64,000 nt of DNA from Pseudomonas bohemica (GTDB lineage Bacteria > Pseudomonadota > Gammaproteobacteria > Pseudomonadales > Pseudomonadaceae). The translations under genes were made by a program, and so were the position numbers. Location of the stretch: assembly GCF_002934685.1 (NCBI RefSeq), contig NZ_NKHL01000121.1:1-64000 (forward strand), given 5' to 3'. Below the pieces are notes generated by a model that was not told where the DNA came from, ran no database searches, and saw only the letters and a program-made list of their open reading frames with translations. Shown here piece after piece: positions 18,897 to 27,189 of the stretch. Position 1 is the stretch's first letter. Each line of letters starts with the position of its first letter.

Positions 18897-19856
18897 ATGT
18901 CCCAGAACTTCTATTTTCTGCTCATGCCCGGCTTCTCGATGATGGGCTTCGTCTCGGCGCTGGAGCCGCTGCGCGTAGCCAATCGTTTCGGGGGCGAGTT
19001 GTATCGCTGGCATGTGCTGAGCATCGACGGCGGGCCGGTGATCGCCAGCAACGGCATGTCGGTCAACGCCGACGCCGCGCTGGAGGCGCTGAAAAAGGGC
19101 GCGACGCTGTGCGTGATGGCCAGCGTCGATCCGCTAAAGTTTTACACCTCCACACTGGAACACTGGCTGCGCCGCCTCGATCTGGAGGGTGTGACCCTCG
19201 GCGCGATCGACACCGGCAGCTTCGTTCTCGCCGAAGCCGGTCTGCTGGAGGGCTATCGCCTGACGCTGCATTGGGAAGCGCTGGACGCATTCAAGGAAAC
19301 CTACCCCAGCCTGCAGGCGACTCAGGAGCTGTTCGAAATCGACCGCCGGCGCATCAGTTCAGCAGGCGGCACGGCGTCGATCGACCTGATGCTCGACCTG
19401 ATCGGCCACGCCCATGGCCCCGACCTGGCGATCAAGGTGTCCGAGCAATTCGTGCTCGGCCGCATCCGTCAGCGCAAAGACCACCAACGGATGCAGATCG
19501 CCACGCGCTACGGCATCAATAACAAGAAGCTGGTGCAGGTGATTGGCGTCATGGAGCAACACACCGAGCCACCGTTGAGCACCCTGGCCCTGGCCGAAGG
19601 TATTCAAGTCACTCGACGCCAACTGGAGCGTCTGTTTCGCCTGCATTTGAACGACACGCCGAGCAACTTCTACCTCGGTATCCGGCTTGAGAAAGCCAGG
19701 CAACTGTTGCGCCAGAGCGACATGAGCGTTCTGGAAGTAAGCATCGCGTGCGGATTCGAATCGCCGTCGTATTTCACTCGTAGTTACAAGGCGCGGTATG
19801 GAGCGTGCCCACGGGAGGATCGTGGGCGGGTTGCGCGGGAGCAGAAGGTGGTTTGA
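18897..19856 (+). CDS. GlxA-type AraC regulator, CdhR-like
   Basis: A 319-residue transcription activator with an N-terminal class I glutamine amidotransferase-like (DJ-1/PfpI) sensor domain (MLMPGFSMMGFVSALEPL-like start, GAIDTGSFVLAEAGLL near residue 105) and a C-terminal AraC double helix-turn-helix (IQVTRRQLERLFRLHLND and VLEVSIACGFESPSYFTRSYKARYG). CdhR (carnitine) and GbdR (betaine/dimethylglycine) of P. aeruginosa share this build. Position beside cdhCAB and before the dgc operon matches CdhR; GbdR is the alternative. ATG at 18897 is used rather than the in-frame TTG just before it. Confidence 0.8.
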   Translation: MSQNFYFLLMPGFSMMGFVSALEPLRVANRFGGELYRWHVLSIDGGPVIASNGMSVNADAALEALKKGATLCVMASVDPLKFYTSTLEHWLRRLDLEGVTLGAIDTGSFVLAEAGLLEGYRLTLHWEALDAFKETYPSLQATQELFEIDRRRISSAGGTASIDLMLDLIGHAHGPDLAIKVSEQFVLGRIRQRKDHQRMQIATRYGINNKKLVQVIGVMEQHTEPPLSTLALAEGIQVTRRQLERLFRLHLNDTPSNFYLGIRLEKARQLLRQSDMSVLEVSIACGFESPSYFTRSYKARYGACPREDRGRVAREQKVV

Positions 19857-19865
19857 TTTTCGATT

Positions 19866-20204
19866 ATGCTTGAGCGGCTGCACAGTGCTGCGCAGAAAAT
19901 GATCGTGTTGATCATCGATTAAGCCCATCACGCCCTGACCCGTGAAGCGGGCTCAACGCTATGTTTGTGTTAAAGGCTGCACGCGATGCGCTCAATCAAG
20001 GGTTAGAGCGCGGCGACGGCGGATTGCGGCTGGTGCTCACCGGCTCCAATCGAGACAAGCTGGCGCATCTGGTGTTGAACAAAAATCAGCCGTTCTTTGG
20101 CCCCGGCATCACGCCTTTCCCATTATTGGGCGAAATCCAGTCGCGGTGCCTATGCGCTGGAGGATAAAGCGTTCGGCGAATGGCTGAGGCAACGTAGCGC
20201 TTGA
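19866..20204 (+). pseudogene. Decayed 3' part of an AAA ATPase gene
   Basis: Read across three frames, the interval gives a continuous ATPase-like protein end: MLERLHSAAQKMIVLIID, then AHHALTREAGST, MFVLKAARDALNQ, LVLTGSNRDKLAHLVLNKN, PFFGPGITPFPLLG and GAYALEDKAFGEWLRQRSA. A TAA at 19920-19922 stands where the Walker B Glu codon of a D-E-A-H motif would be. One frameshift lies near 19960 and another, possibly with a deletion, near 20130. The 5' half, including the P-loop, is absent. It sits nine bases after the CdhR-like gene, a dead remnant of a once longer insert. Confidence 0.7.
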
Positions 20205-20216
20205 ATGGATTCAGCC

Positions 20217-20305
20217 AAGAGGAGCGCTTGCCCGCGATGAATGATGACGCGGTTTGTCTGACAGAACGCAGCTGCTTGAACGCTGACAATCGCGCTCCTA
20301 CAGGT
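20217..20305. repeat. Degenerate inverted REP pair
   Basis: AGGAGCGCTTGCCCGCGAT faces a shortened AATCGCGCTCCTACAGG. The right copy lacks the central part. Confidence 0.6.
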
Positions 20306-20307
20306 TT

Positions 20308-20730
20308 CTATTTACCGCCCTTCATCAACGCCGAACACGCCGCCTTGTATGCCTCATGCTGATATTTATTCAGCGCGGCAGGCAGTTCGAAACTGTGCTT
20401 TTTCATCTGGGCGTTGATGGTCTGTGGCGAAAGCAGGACGACCTCGCAGTTTTCCAGCAGTTGAAAGATGGTTTCGATCTTGAAGGTGGTCGGGCCACCG
20501 GCGAACTCGCCTTTTTTGCTGCGTTTCTTGATGGCGATGCGGGCGATGCCGTTTTCGCGGACGAAGTTCGCGATCTGCCGGGCGAAGGCTTTGACGTTGT
20601 CGGCTTCGTCATCGTCTTCCAGCGCGATCTTCTTGACCGACAGCGGCAGATGTTCGAGGGCGCCGGATGCGCGAGTGGCGACAGCGAAGATCGCTTCGCT
20701 GCCTTTGATTTCTACGCCGCAGATGTTCAT
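20308..20730 (-). CDS. DUF3010 family protein
   Basis: A 140-residue cytoplasmic protein of the DUF3010 family, function unknown. It begins MNICGVEIKGSEAIFAVA, a pattern reminiscent of the first strand of RNase H-fold proteins, and has IARIAIKKRSKKGEFAGGP and TFKIETIFQLLENCEVVLLSPQ segments. The ATG at 20730 has AAGG seven bases upstream; another ATG lies six bases earlier. Monocistronic, with an LprI-like gene upstream on the same strand. Confidence 0.65.
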   Translation of the reverse strand: MNICGVEIKGSEAIFAVATRASGALEHLPLSVKKIALEDDDEADNVKAFARQIANFVRENGIARIAIKKRSKKGEFAGGPTTFKIETIFQLLENCEVVLLSPQTINAQMKKHSFELPAALNKYQHEAYKAACSALMKGGK

Positions 20731-20778
20731 GTGCATACCTTGAGCTGATGAAGGGCGTCAGGGTAGCGCATTCGGCCG

Positions 20779-21183
20779 TTATTCTGGCTGCAGGATGCTG
20801 TCCAGGTATTCCGAGCGCTCATCGCTCATTCGCGCCGTGCAGTCGTTCTGGCCAATGTTGAATTCCTTGGTGCCTTTCTTGGCGGGGAACACCTCAACTT
20901 CGCAATCGGCGTCGCGGAGTTTTTTCCAGGCGTCTTCGGCCGCTTTCAGTTTGCCGATGAAATCGTTGGCCTCGGTCTTGTTGGCGCCGTACTGAGTGTT
21001 CACGCGCTCCAACAGGTTTTCGAAGTTCTCATCCAGCAGCTTCACCGCGGTGTCGCGGCTGTATACGGAGCATTCCAGGGTCTGTTTGTCCTCGTCCACG
21101 CCGTCGCACGGGGTGGCGTCGGGGTTTGCCGCTGCGTGTGCGCCTGTCGCGAATAGAGCCAGAGCCAGAAAAATCGTCTTCAT
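20779..21183 (-). CDS. Secreted LprI-like (DUF1311) protein
   Basis: A 134-residue exported protein: signal peptide MKTIFLALALFATGAHA, then a helical mature domain with paired Cys residues (TPCDGVDE, LECSVY, DADCEVE, QNDCTARM). The pattern of conserved Cys and a C-terminal MSDERSEYLDSIL resembles DUF1311/LprI proteins, some of which inhibit lysozyme. The role here is not shown. It is divergent from the dimethylglycine operon, with 228 bases between starts. Confidence 0.6.
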   Translation of the reverse strand: MKTIFLALALFATGAHAAANPDATPCDGVDEDKQTLECSVYSRDTAVKLLDENFENLLERVNTQYGANKTEANDFIGKLKAAEDAWKKLRDADCEVEVFPAKKGTKEFNIGQNDCTARMSDERSEYLDSILQPE

Positions 21184-21411
21184 TGGGGTTTCCCGATTCA
21201 GTGATACGGGGAATTCTCGCCCAAGCGCGCGGCAAAGAACAGTTATCAAACGCAGGCAGCAGACGCATGCGGTCGCCCTTTGTCGTTTCTTGACGCTTTC
21301 GGCAATTCCTCTGTCGTTTTTGCACCCGGCTCCTCCGACCCTCAGGCATATGCTGGCCCCAAAGCGCCGGCCGACGTTTCGGCGCGTGATTAACCTAAAG
21401 GGGACAGCCTG

Positions 21412-22389
21412 ATGAGCCCAGCCGAATTGCACGCCGACAGCATCGTTATTGACGGGCTGATCATTGCCAAATGGAACCGTGAGCTGTTCGAGGACATGCG
21501 CAAGGGTGGCCTGACCATGGCCAACTGCACTGTTTCGGTGTGGGAAGGTTTTCAGCAGACCGTCAATAGCATCGCCTCCAGCCAGAAGCTGATTCGCGAA
21601 AACAGCGACCTGGTGATCCAGGTACGTAACACCGCCGACATACGCAAGGCCAAGGAGTTGGGCAAGACCGGCATCCTCTTTGGCTTCCAGAACGCGCACG
21701 CATTTGAAGACCAGATCGGCTACGTGGAGATATTCAAGCAACTGGGCGTGGGCATCGTGCAGATGTGCTACAACACCCAGAACCTGGTAGGCACCGGCTG
21801 CTACGAGCGTGATGGCGGGCTGTCGGGCTTCGGTCGTGAGATCGTTGCAGAAATGAACCGTGTCGGCGTTATGTGCGACCTGTCTCACGTAGGTTCCAAG
21901 ACCTCCGAGGAAGTCATCCTCGAATCGAAGAAGCCAGTGACCTATTCCCACTGCCTGCCTTCGGGTCTGAAAGAGCACCCTCGCAACAAATCCGACGCGG
22001 AATTGAAATTCATCGCCGATCACGGCGGTTTCGTCGGCGTGACCATGTTCGCGCCGTTCCTGGCCAAGGGCATCGACTCGACCATCGACGACTACGCCGA
22101 AGCCATCGAATACGTCATGAACATCGTCGGTGAAGACGCGATCGGTATCGGCACCGACTTCACCCAGGGTCATGGCCAGGAGTTCTTCGAATACCTGACT
22201 CACGACAAGGGCTACGCCCGCCGTCTGACCAACTTCGGCAAGATCATCAACCCGCTGGGCATCCGCACCGTCGGCGAGTTCCCGAACCTGACCGAAACCC
22301 TGCTCAAGCGCGGCCACCCCGAGCGCGTTGTGCGCAAGATCATGGGCGAGAACTGGGTTCGCGTGCTTGCGGACGTCTGGGGCGAGTAA
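21412..22389 (+). CDS. Membrane-dipeptidase-like protein, first gene of the dgc operon
   Basis: A 325-residue TIM-barrel protein of the renal dipeptidase (M19) family, placed first in the dimethylglycine cluster as in P. aeruginosa (PA5396). Familiar parts are CDLSHVGSKTSEEVI near residue 160, the VTYSHC histidine near residue 180, and IGIGTDFTQGH near residue 245. The zinc site is unusual: where the family has the HxD pair after VIDG this protein reads VIDGLIIAKW, and where the bridging Glu is expected it reads FGFQNAHAF. Dipeptidase activity is therefore doubtful; a role linked to N-methylated glycines is inferred from context. AAAGGGGAC precedes the ATG. Confidence 0.8.
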   Translation: MSPAELHADSIVIDGLIIAKWNRELFEDMRKGGLTMANCTVSVWEGFQQTVNSIASSQKLIRENSDLVIQVRNTADIRKAKELGKTGILFGFQNAHAFEDQIGYVEIFKQLGVGIVQMCYNTQNLVGTGCYERDGGLSGFGREIVAEMNRVGVMCDLSHVGSKTSEEVILESKKPVTYSHCLPSGLKEHPRNKSDAELKFIADHGGFVGVTMFAPFLAKGIDSTIDDYAEAIEYVMNIVGEDAIGIGTDFTQGHGQEFFEYLTHDKGYARRLTNFGKIINPLGIRTVGEFPNLTETLLKRGHPERVVRKIMGENWVRVLADVWGE

Positions 22390-22466
22390 GGCACTCACCT
22401 ACTGAATTTTTCCCTCTCCCGTTCGCGGAGAGGGCATCCAAACGAATTTTCTGGAGTTAAGTTTCC

Positions 22467-22997
22467 ATGGCCAAGATCGCCCCGCAATTGCCAATCGAAG
22501 TCGACAGCGAGACCGGTGTCTGGACGTCCGATGCCCTGCCGATGCTGTATGTACCTCGTCATTTCTTCGTCAATAACCACATGGGCATCGAGGAAGTTCT
22601 GGGCGCCGAAGCGTATGCCGAGATTCTCTACAAGGCTGGCTACAAATCCGCCTGGCACTGGTGCGAGAAAGAGGCCGAATGCCACGGTATCGAAGGCGTG
22701 GCGGTGTTCGAGCACTACATGAATCGCTTGTCTCAGCGTGGTTGGGGCCTGTTCAAGATCCAGGAAATCGACCTGGATAAAGGCACCGCCAGCGTCAAGC
22801 TGGAGCACTCGGCCTTCGTTTACGTCTACGGCAAGGTCGGCCGCAAGGTCGATTACATGTTCACTGGCTGGTTCGCAGGCGCAATAGACCAGATTCTCGC
22901 GGCCAAAGGCAGTTCCGTTCGCACTGTGGCCGAGCAGGTTTACGGTGGCTCGGAAGAAGGCCACGACGACGGCCTGTTCGTCGTCAAGCCGTTGTAA
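22467..22997 (+). CDS. DUF5943 (V4R-like) protein of the dgc operon
   Basis: A 176-residue protein found in this operon in other pseudomonads (PA5397). It looks like a V4R/4-vinyl-reductase fold: FFVNNHMGIEEVLGAEAYAEILYKAGY, then FEHYMNRLSQRGWG, and SAFVYVYGKVGRKVDYMFTGWFAGAIDQIL. The Cys residues that some V4R proteins use for metal are not obvious. Such domains bind small ligands or metals; its task in dimethylglycine breakdown is unknown. It lies 15 bases before dgcA and is surely cotranscribed. Confidence 0.75.
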   Translation: MAKIAPQLPIEVDSETGVWTSDALPMLYVPRHFFVNNHMGIEEVLGAEAYAEILYKAGYKSAWHWCEKEAECHGIEGVAVFEHYMNRLSQRGWGLFKIQEIDLDKGTASVKLEHSAFVYVYGKVGRKVDYMFTGWFAGAIDQILAAKGSSVRTVAEQVYGGSEEGHDDGLFVVKPL

Positions 22998-23012
22998 GTC
23001 GAGGTTTCCGTC

Positions 23013-25073
23013 ATGGCTTTCGAAGCGATGTTTCAACCGATCCAGATCGGCAAACTCACCATCCGTAACCGCGTCCTCAGTACTGCGCATGCCGAGGTCT
23101 ACGCCACTGATGGCGGTATGACCACCGACCGTTACGTGAAGTACTACGAGGAGAAAGCCAAGGGCGGCATCGGTCTGGCCATTTGCGGTGGCTCTTCGAG
23201 CGTGGCGATCGACAGCCCGCAAGGCTGGTGGAAGTCGGTAAACCTTGCGACCGACAAGATCATCCCGCATTTCCAGAACCTCGCTGACGCCATGCACAAG
23301 CACGGCGCCAAGATCATGATCCAGATTACCCACATGGGCCGCCGCTCGCGTTGGGACGGCGATCACTGGCCGACCCTGATGTCGCCCTCGGGCATCCGCG
23401 AGCCGGTGCACCGCGCGACCTGCAAGACCATCGAGCCGGAGGAGATCTGGCGCGTGATCGGCAACTACGCCAGCGCAGCGGCGCGGGCGAAGGCCGGTGG
23501 TCTGGACGGCGTTGAGCTGTCGGCGGTGCATCAGCACATGATCGACCAATTCTGGAGTCCGCGCGTCAACAAGCGTACCGATGAGTGGGGCGGCAGCTTC
23601 GAAAACCGCATGCGTTTCGGTCTGGAAGTGATCAAGGCCGTGCGCAAGGAAGTCGGTCCTGACTTCTGCGTGGGCCTGCGTATCTGCGGTGACGAATTCC
23701 ACCCGGATGGTCTCAGCCATGAAGACATGAAAGAGATCGCCAAGTATTACGACCAGACCGGCATGATCGACTTCATCGGTGTGGTGGGTTCGGGTTGCGA
23801 CACCCATAACACCCTGGCAAACGTAATCCCGAACATGAGTTATCCACCGGAGCCGTTCCTGCACTTGGCTGCCGGTATCAAGGAAGTGGTCAAGGCGCCG
23901 GTACTGCACGCGCAGAACATCAAGGACCCGAATCAGGCAACGCGGATTCTCGAAGGCGGCTATGTCGACATGGTCGGCATGACCCGCGCGCACATCGCCG
24001 ATCCGCATTTGATCACCAAGATCAAGATGGGCCAGGTCGATCAAATTCGTCAGTGCGTGGGTGCCAACTACTGCATCGACCGCCAGTATCAAGGTCTGGA
24101 CGTGCTGTGCATCCAGAACGCCGCGACCTCCCGTGAATACATGGGCCTGCCGCACATCATCGAGAAAACCACCGGCGTGAAACGCAAAGTGGTGATCGTC
24201 GGTGCGGGGCCTGCGGGTATGGAAGCCGCGCGGGTGTCGGCCGAGCGTGGTCATGACGTGACATTGTTCGAGAAGAAGGAATTCATCGGCGGGCAGATCG
24301 TAACGGCCTCCAAGGCACCGCAACGGGACCAGATCGCCGGTATCACTCGCTGGTATCAGCTGGAGTTGGCGCGTCTGAAAGTCGATCTGCGTCTGGGCAC
24401 TGCTGCGGATATTCCCACCATCATGGACCTGCGTCCTGATGTGGTGGTGCTGGCCGTCGGCGGTCATCCATTCCTTGAGCAGAACGAACATTGGGGCGCG
24501 GCTGAAGGTCTGGTGGTCAGCAGCTGGGATGTGCTCGACGGCAAGGTGGCACCGGGCAAGAACGTGTTGGTTTACGACACCATCTGCGAGTTCACCGGGA
24601 TGTCGGTTGCCGACTTCATCGCTGACAAAGGCAGCCAGGTCGAGATCGTTACCGACGACATCAAGCCGGGTGTGGCCATTGGCGGTACGTCGTTCCCGAC
24701 CTACTACCGCAGCATGTACCCGAAAGAAGTGATCATGACTGGCGACATGATGCTGGAAAAAGTCTACCGCGAAGGCGACAAGCTGGTGGCGGTGCTGGAG
24801 AACGAGTACACCGGCGCCAAAGAGGAGCGGGTGGTCGATCAGGTGGTGATCGAGAACGGCGTGCGTCCTGATGAAGCGCTGTATTACGGCCTGAAGGAAG
24901 ATTCGCGCAACAAGGGCCAGATCGATATCGACGCCCTGTTCGCTATCCAGCCTCAGCCGTCGTTGAGCCAGCCGGGCGATGGCTACCTGCTGTTCCGCAT
25001 CGGCGATTGCGTGGCGCAGCGTAATACCCATGCCGCCATTTATGACGCACTGCGGCTCTGCAAAGATTTTTAG
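23013..25073 (+). CDS. dgcA: Dimethylglycine demethylase subunit A (OYE family)
   Basis: DgcA with DgcB demethylates dimethylglycine to sarcosine. The 686-residue product has the 2,4-dienoyl-CoA reductase layout: an N-terminal FMN TIM barrel (FQPIQIGKLTIRNRVLSTAH, then ITHMGRRSRWDG), a Cys cluster for a 4Fe-4S centre in QCVGANYCIDRQYQGLDVLC near residue 350, and a C-terminal FAD/NAD-binding half starting VVIVGAGPAGMEAARV near residue 395. It lies between the DUF5943 gene and dgcB. Confidence 0.92.
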   Translation: MAFEAMFQPIQIGKLTIRNRVLSTAHAEVYATDGGMTTDRYVKYYEEKAKGGIGLAICGGSSSVAIDSPQGWWKSVNLATDKIIPHFQNLADAMHKHGAKIMIQITHMGRRSRWDGDHWPTLMSPSGIREPVHRATCKTIEPEEIWRVIGNYASAAARAKAGGLDGVELSAVHQHMIDQFWSPRVNKRTDEWGGSFENRMRFGLEVIKAVRKEVGPDFCVGLRICGDEFHPDGLSHEDMKEIAKYYDQTGMIDFIGVVGSGCDTHNTLANVIPNMSYPPEPFLHLAAGIKEVVKAPVLHAQNIKDPNQATRILEGGYVDMVGMTRAHIADPHLITKIKMGQVDQIRQCVGANYCIDRQYQGLDVLCIQNAATSREYMGLPHIIEKTTGVKRKVVIVGAGPAGMEAARVSAERGHDVTLFEKKEFIGGQIVTASKAPQRDQIAGITRWYQLELARLKVDLRLGTAADIPTIMDLRPDVVVLAVGGHPFLEQNEHWGAAEGLVVSSWDVLDGKVAPGKNVLVYDTICEFTGMSVADFIADKGSQVEIVTDDIKPGVAIGGTSFPTYYRSMYPKEVIMTGDMMLEKVYREGDKLVAVLENEYTGAKEERVVDQVVIENGVRPDEALYYGLKEDSRNKGQIDIDALFAIQPQPSLSQPGDGYLLFRIGDCVAQRNTHAAIYDALRLCKDF

Positions 25074-25078
25074 GCGCT

Positions 25079-25087
25079 TGTGGATAA
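25079..25087 (-). promoter_or_regulatory. Perfect DnaA-box 9-mer (isolated)
   Basis: TGTGGATAA, the complement of TTATCCACA, in the short dgcA-dgcB gap. Same orientation as the array at 29.3 kb. Confidence 0.4.
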
Positions 25088-25089
25088 CC

Positions 25090-25182
25090 CTGTGGGAGCG
25101 AGCTTGCTCGCGAATGCAATCTGTCGGGCGACGCTGATGTCGACTGATCCGGCGCTTTCGTGAGCAAGCTTACTCCCACAGG
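25090..25182. repeat. Inverted REP pair
   Basis: CTGTGGGAGCGAGCTTGCTC faces GTGAGCAAGCTTACTCCCACAG in the dgcA-dgcB gap. Confidence 0.85.
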
Positions 25183-25242
25183 TATCGGGCAAGGCATCCA
25201 GATCGTTTGGCCTGCAACACCCCCGGTCTTTGGGAGCTACAC

Positions 25243-27189
25243 ATGTTGAACACCCTTCTCCCCATCCTGCTGTTCACTGCGCTGGGTCTTGCAATCCTGG
25301 GTGCTTTGCGGCGGGTGGCCATGTGGCGCAACGGGCGTGCGTCCAAGGTCGATCTGCTGGGCGGTCTGCTGGCGATGCCCAAGCGCTATATGGTCGATCT
25401 GCACCATGTGGTCGCGCGCGATAAATACATCGCCAACACTCACGTCGCGACGGCGGGCGGTGCGGCCGCGTCTATCGTGCTGGCGATTCTGGTCCACGGT
25501 TTGGGCCTGCATAACCGCATCCTGGGATATGCACTGCTGCTGATGTCGGCGGTGATGTTCGTCGGTGCGATCTTCGTTTACATGCGTCGTCGCAGCCCGC
25601 CGAGTCGCCTGTCGAAAGGCCCGTGGATGCGCCTGCCGAAAAGCCTGCTGGCGTTCTCTGGTTCGTTCTTTCTGGTGACCCTGCCGGTCGCGGGCATCCT
25701 CCCGGAAAACTTCGGCGGCTGGCTATTCGCAATCATCCTGGGGATCGGTGTGTTGTGGGGCGTTTCCGAATTGTTCTTCGGCATGACCTGGGGCGGTCCG
25801 ATGAAACACGCATTCGCCGGTGCGCTGCACCTGGCGTGGCACCGTCGCGCCGAACGTTTTGGCGGTGGTCGTTCCACTGGCCTCAAGCCGCTGGATCTGG
25901 CCGACCCTACTGCGCCGCTGGGTGTGGAAAAACCCAAGGACTTCACCTGGAACCAATTGCTGGGTTTTGACGCCTGCGTGCAATGCGGCAAGTGCGAAGC
26001 GGCATGTCCGGCATTTGCTGCAGGTCAACCGCTGAACCCGAAGAAGTTGATTCAGGACATGGTGGTCGGTTTGGCGGGTGGCACCGATGCCAACTTCGCG
26101 GGTAGCCCGTATCCGGGTAAGGCAGTAGGCGAACATGGCGGCAACCCTCATCAACCGATCGTCAACGGTTTGGTCGATGCTGAAACCCTTTGGTCCTGCA
26201 CCACGTGCCGCGCTTGCGTGGAAGAGTGCCCGATGATGATCGAGCACGTAGACGCCATTGTCGATATGCGCCGCCACCTGACCCTGGAAAAGGGCGCGAC
26301 GCCGAACAAAGGGGCCGAAGTTCTGGAAAACCTCATCGCCACCGATAACCCTGGCGGTTTCGCGCCGGGCGGACGGATGAACTGGGCGGCGGATTTGAAC
26401 CTCAATCTGATGAGCGAGAAGAAGACGGTCGACGTGCTGTTCTGGGTCGGCGACGGCGCGTTCGACATGCGCAACCAGCGCACCCTTCGCGCCTTCGTCA
26501 AAGTGCTGAAAGCGGCGAAGGTCGACTTCGCGGTGCTGGGACTTGAAGAGCGCGACAGCGGTGATGTGGCCCGTCGTCTGGGCGATGAGGCCACTTTCCA
26601 GATGCTCGCCAAGCGCAACATTCAGACACTGTCCAAATACAGCTTCAAACGCATCGTCACTTGCGACCCGCACAGCTTCCACGTGCTGAAAAACGAATAC
26701 GGCGCATTCGATGGCAATTACCTGGTGCAGCACCACAGCACCTACATGGCGGAGCTGATTGGCGATGACGCTCTGAATCTTGGGCAGCACAAAGGCTCGA
26801 GCGTGACCTATCACGACCCGTGTTACCTGGGGCGTTACAACGGCGAGTACCAAGCGCCGCGCTATGTGCTCACGACGCTGGGGATCGAGGTCAAGGAAAT
26901 GCAGCGTTCTGGCTTCCGCTCCCGTTGCTGCGGCGGTGGCGGCGGTGCGCCAATCACCGATATTCCAGGCAAGCAACGTATTCCCGACATGCGCATGGAA
27001 GACATCCGCGAAACCGGCGCCGAGCTGGTGGCCGTGGGTTGTCCACAATGCACCGCGATGCTCGAAGGCGTAGTCGAACCGCGCCCGGTGATCAAGGACA
27101 TCGCCGAACTGGTGGCCGATGCACTGCTTGAAGACGCGGCGCCGGCAAAACCGGTACCCGTCAAACGTGAACCTGCGGAGGCGCATTGA
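25243..27189 (+). CDS. dgcB: Dimethylglycine demethylase subunit B, membrane iron-sulfur protein
   Basis: The 648-residue protein joins three parts: an N-terminal membrane domain with several hydrophobic helices (residues about 1-185), two 4Fe-4S clusters (ACVQCGKCEAACPAF near 245 and CTTCRACVEECPMM near 319), and two C-terminal Cys-rich CCG domains of the HdrD/GlpC type (CDPHSFHVLKNEY, CYLGRYNGEYQ and RCCGGGGGAP near 560). This suits electron transfer from DgcA or the Etf proteins to the membrane quinone pool. MLNTLLPIL at 25243 follows GGGAG. Its stop overlaps the next start (TGATG). Confidence 0.9.
   Translation: MLNTLLPILLFTALGLAILGALRRVAMWRNGRASKVDLLGGLLAMPKRYMVDLHHVVARDKYIANTHVATAGGAAASIVLAILVHGLGLHNRILGYALLLMSAVMFVGAIFVYMRRRSPPSRLSKGPWMRLPKSLLAFSGSFFLVTLPVAGILPENFGGWLFAIILGIGVLWGVSELFFGMTWGGPMKHAFAGALHLAWHRRAERFGGGRSTGLKPLDLADPTAPLGVEKPKDFTWNQLLGFDACVQCGKCEAACPAFAAGQPLNPKKLIQDMVVGLAGGTDANFAGSPYPGKAVGEHGGNPHQPIVNGLVDAETLWSCTTCRACVEECPMMIEHVDAIVDMRRHLTLEKGATPNKGAEVLENLIATDNPGGFAPGGRMNWAADLNLNLMSEKKTVDVLFWVGDGAFDMRNQRTLRAFVKVLKAAKVDFAVLGLEERDSGDVARRLGDEATFQMLAKRNIQTLSKYSFKRIVTCDPHSFHVLKNEYGAFDGNYLVQHHSTYMAELIGDDALNLGQHKGSSVTYHDPCYLGRYNGEYQAPRYVLTTLGIEVKEMQRSGFRSRCCGGGGGAPITDIPGKQRIPDMRMEDIRETGAELVAVGCPQCTAMLEGVVEPRPVIKDIAELVADALLEDAAPAKPVPVKREPAEAH

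Noticed and set aside
22395..25031. An 878-residue minus-strand frame opposite the DUF5943 and dgcA genes
   Set aside because: Same antisense shadow effect; the sense frame is clearly dgcA.
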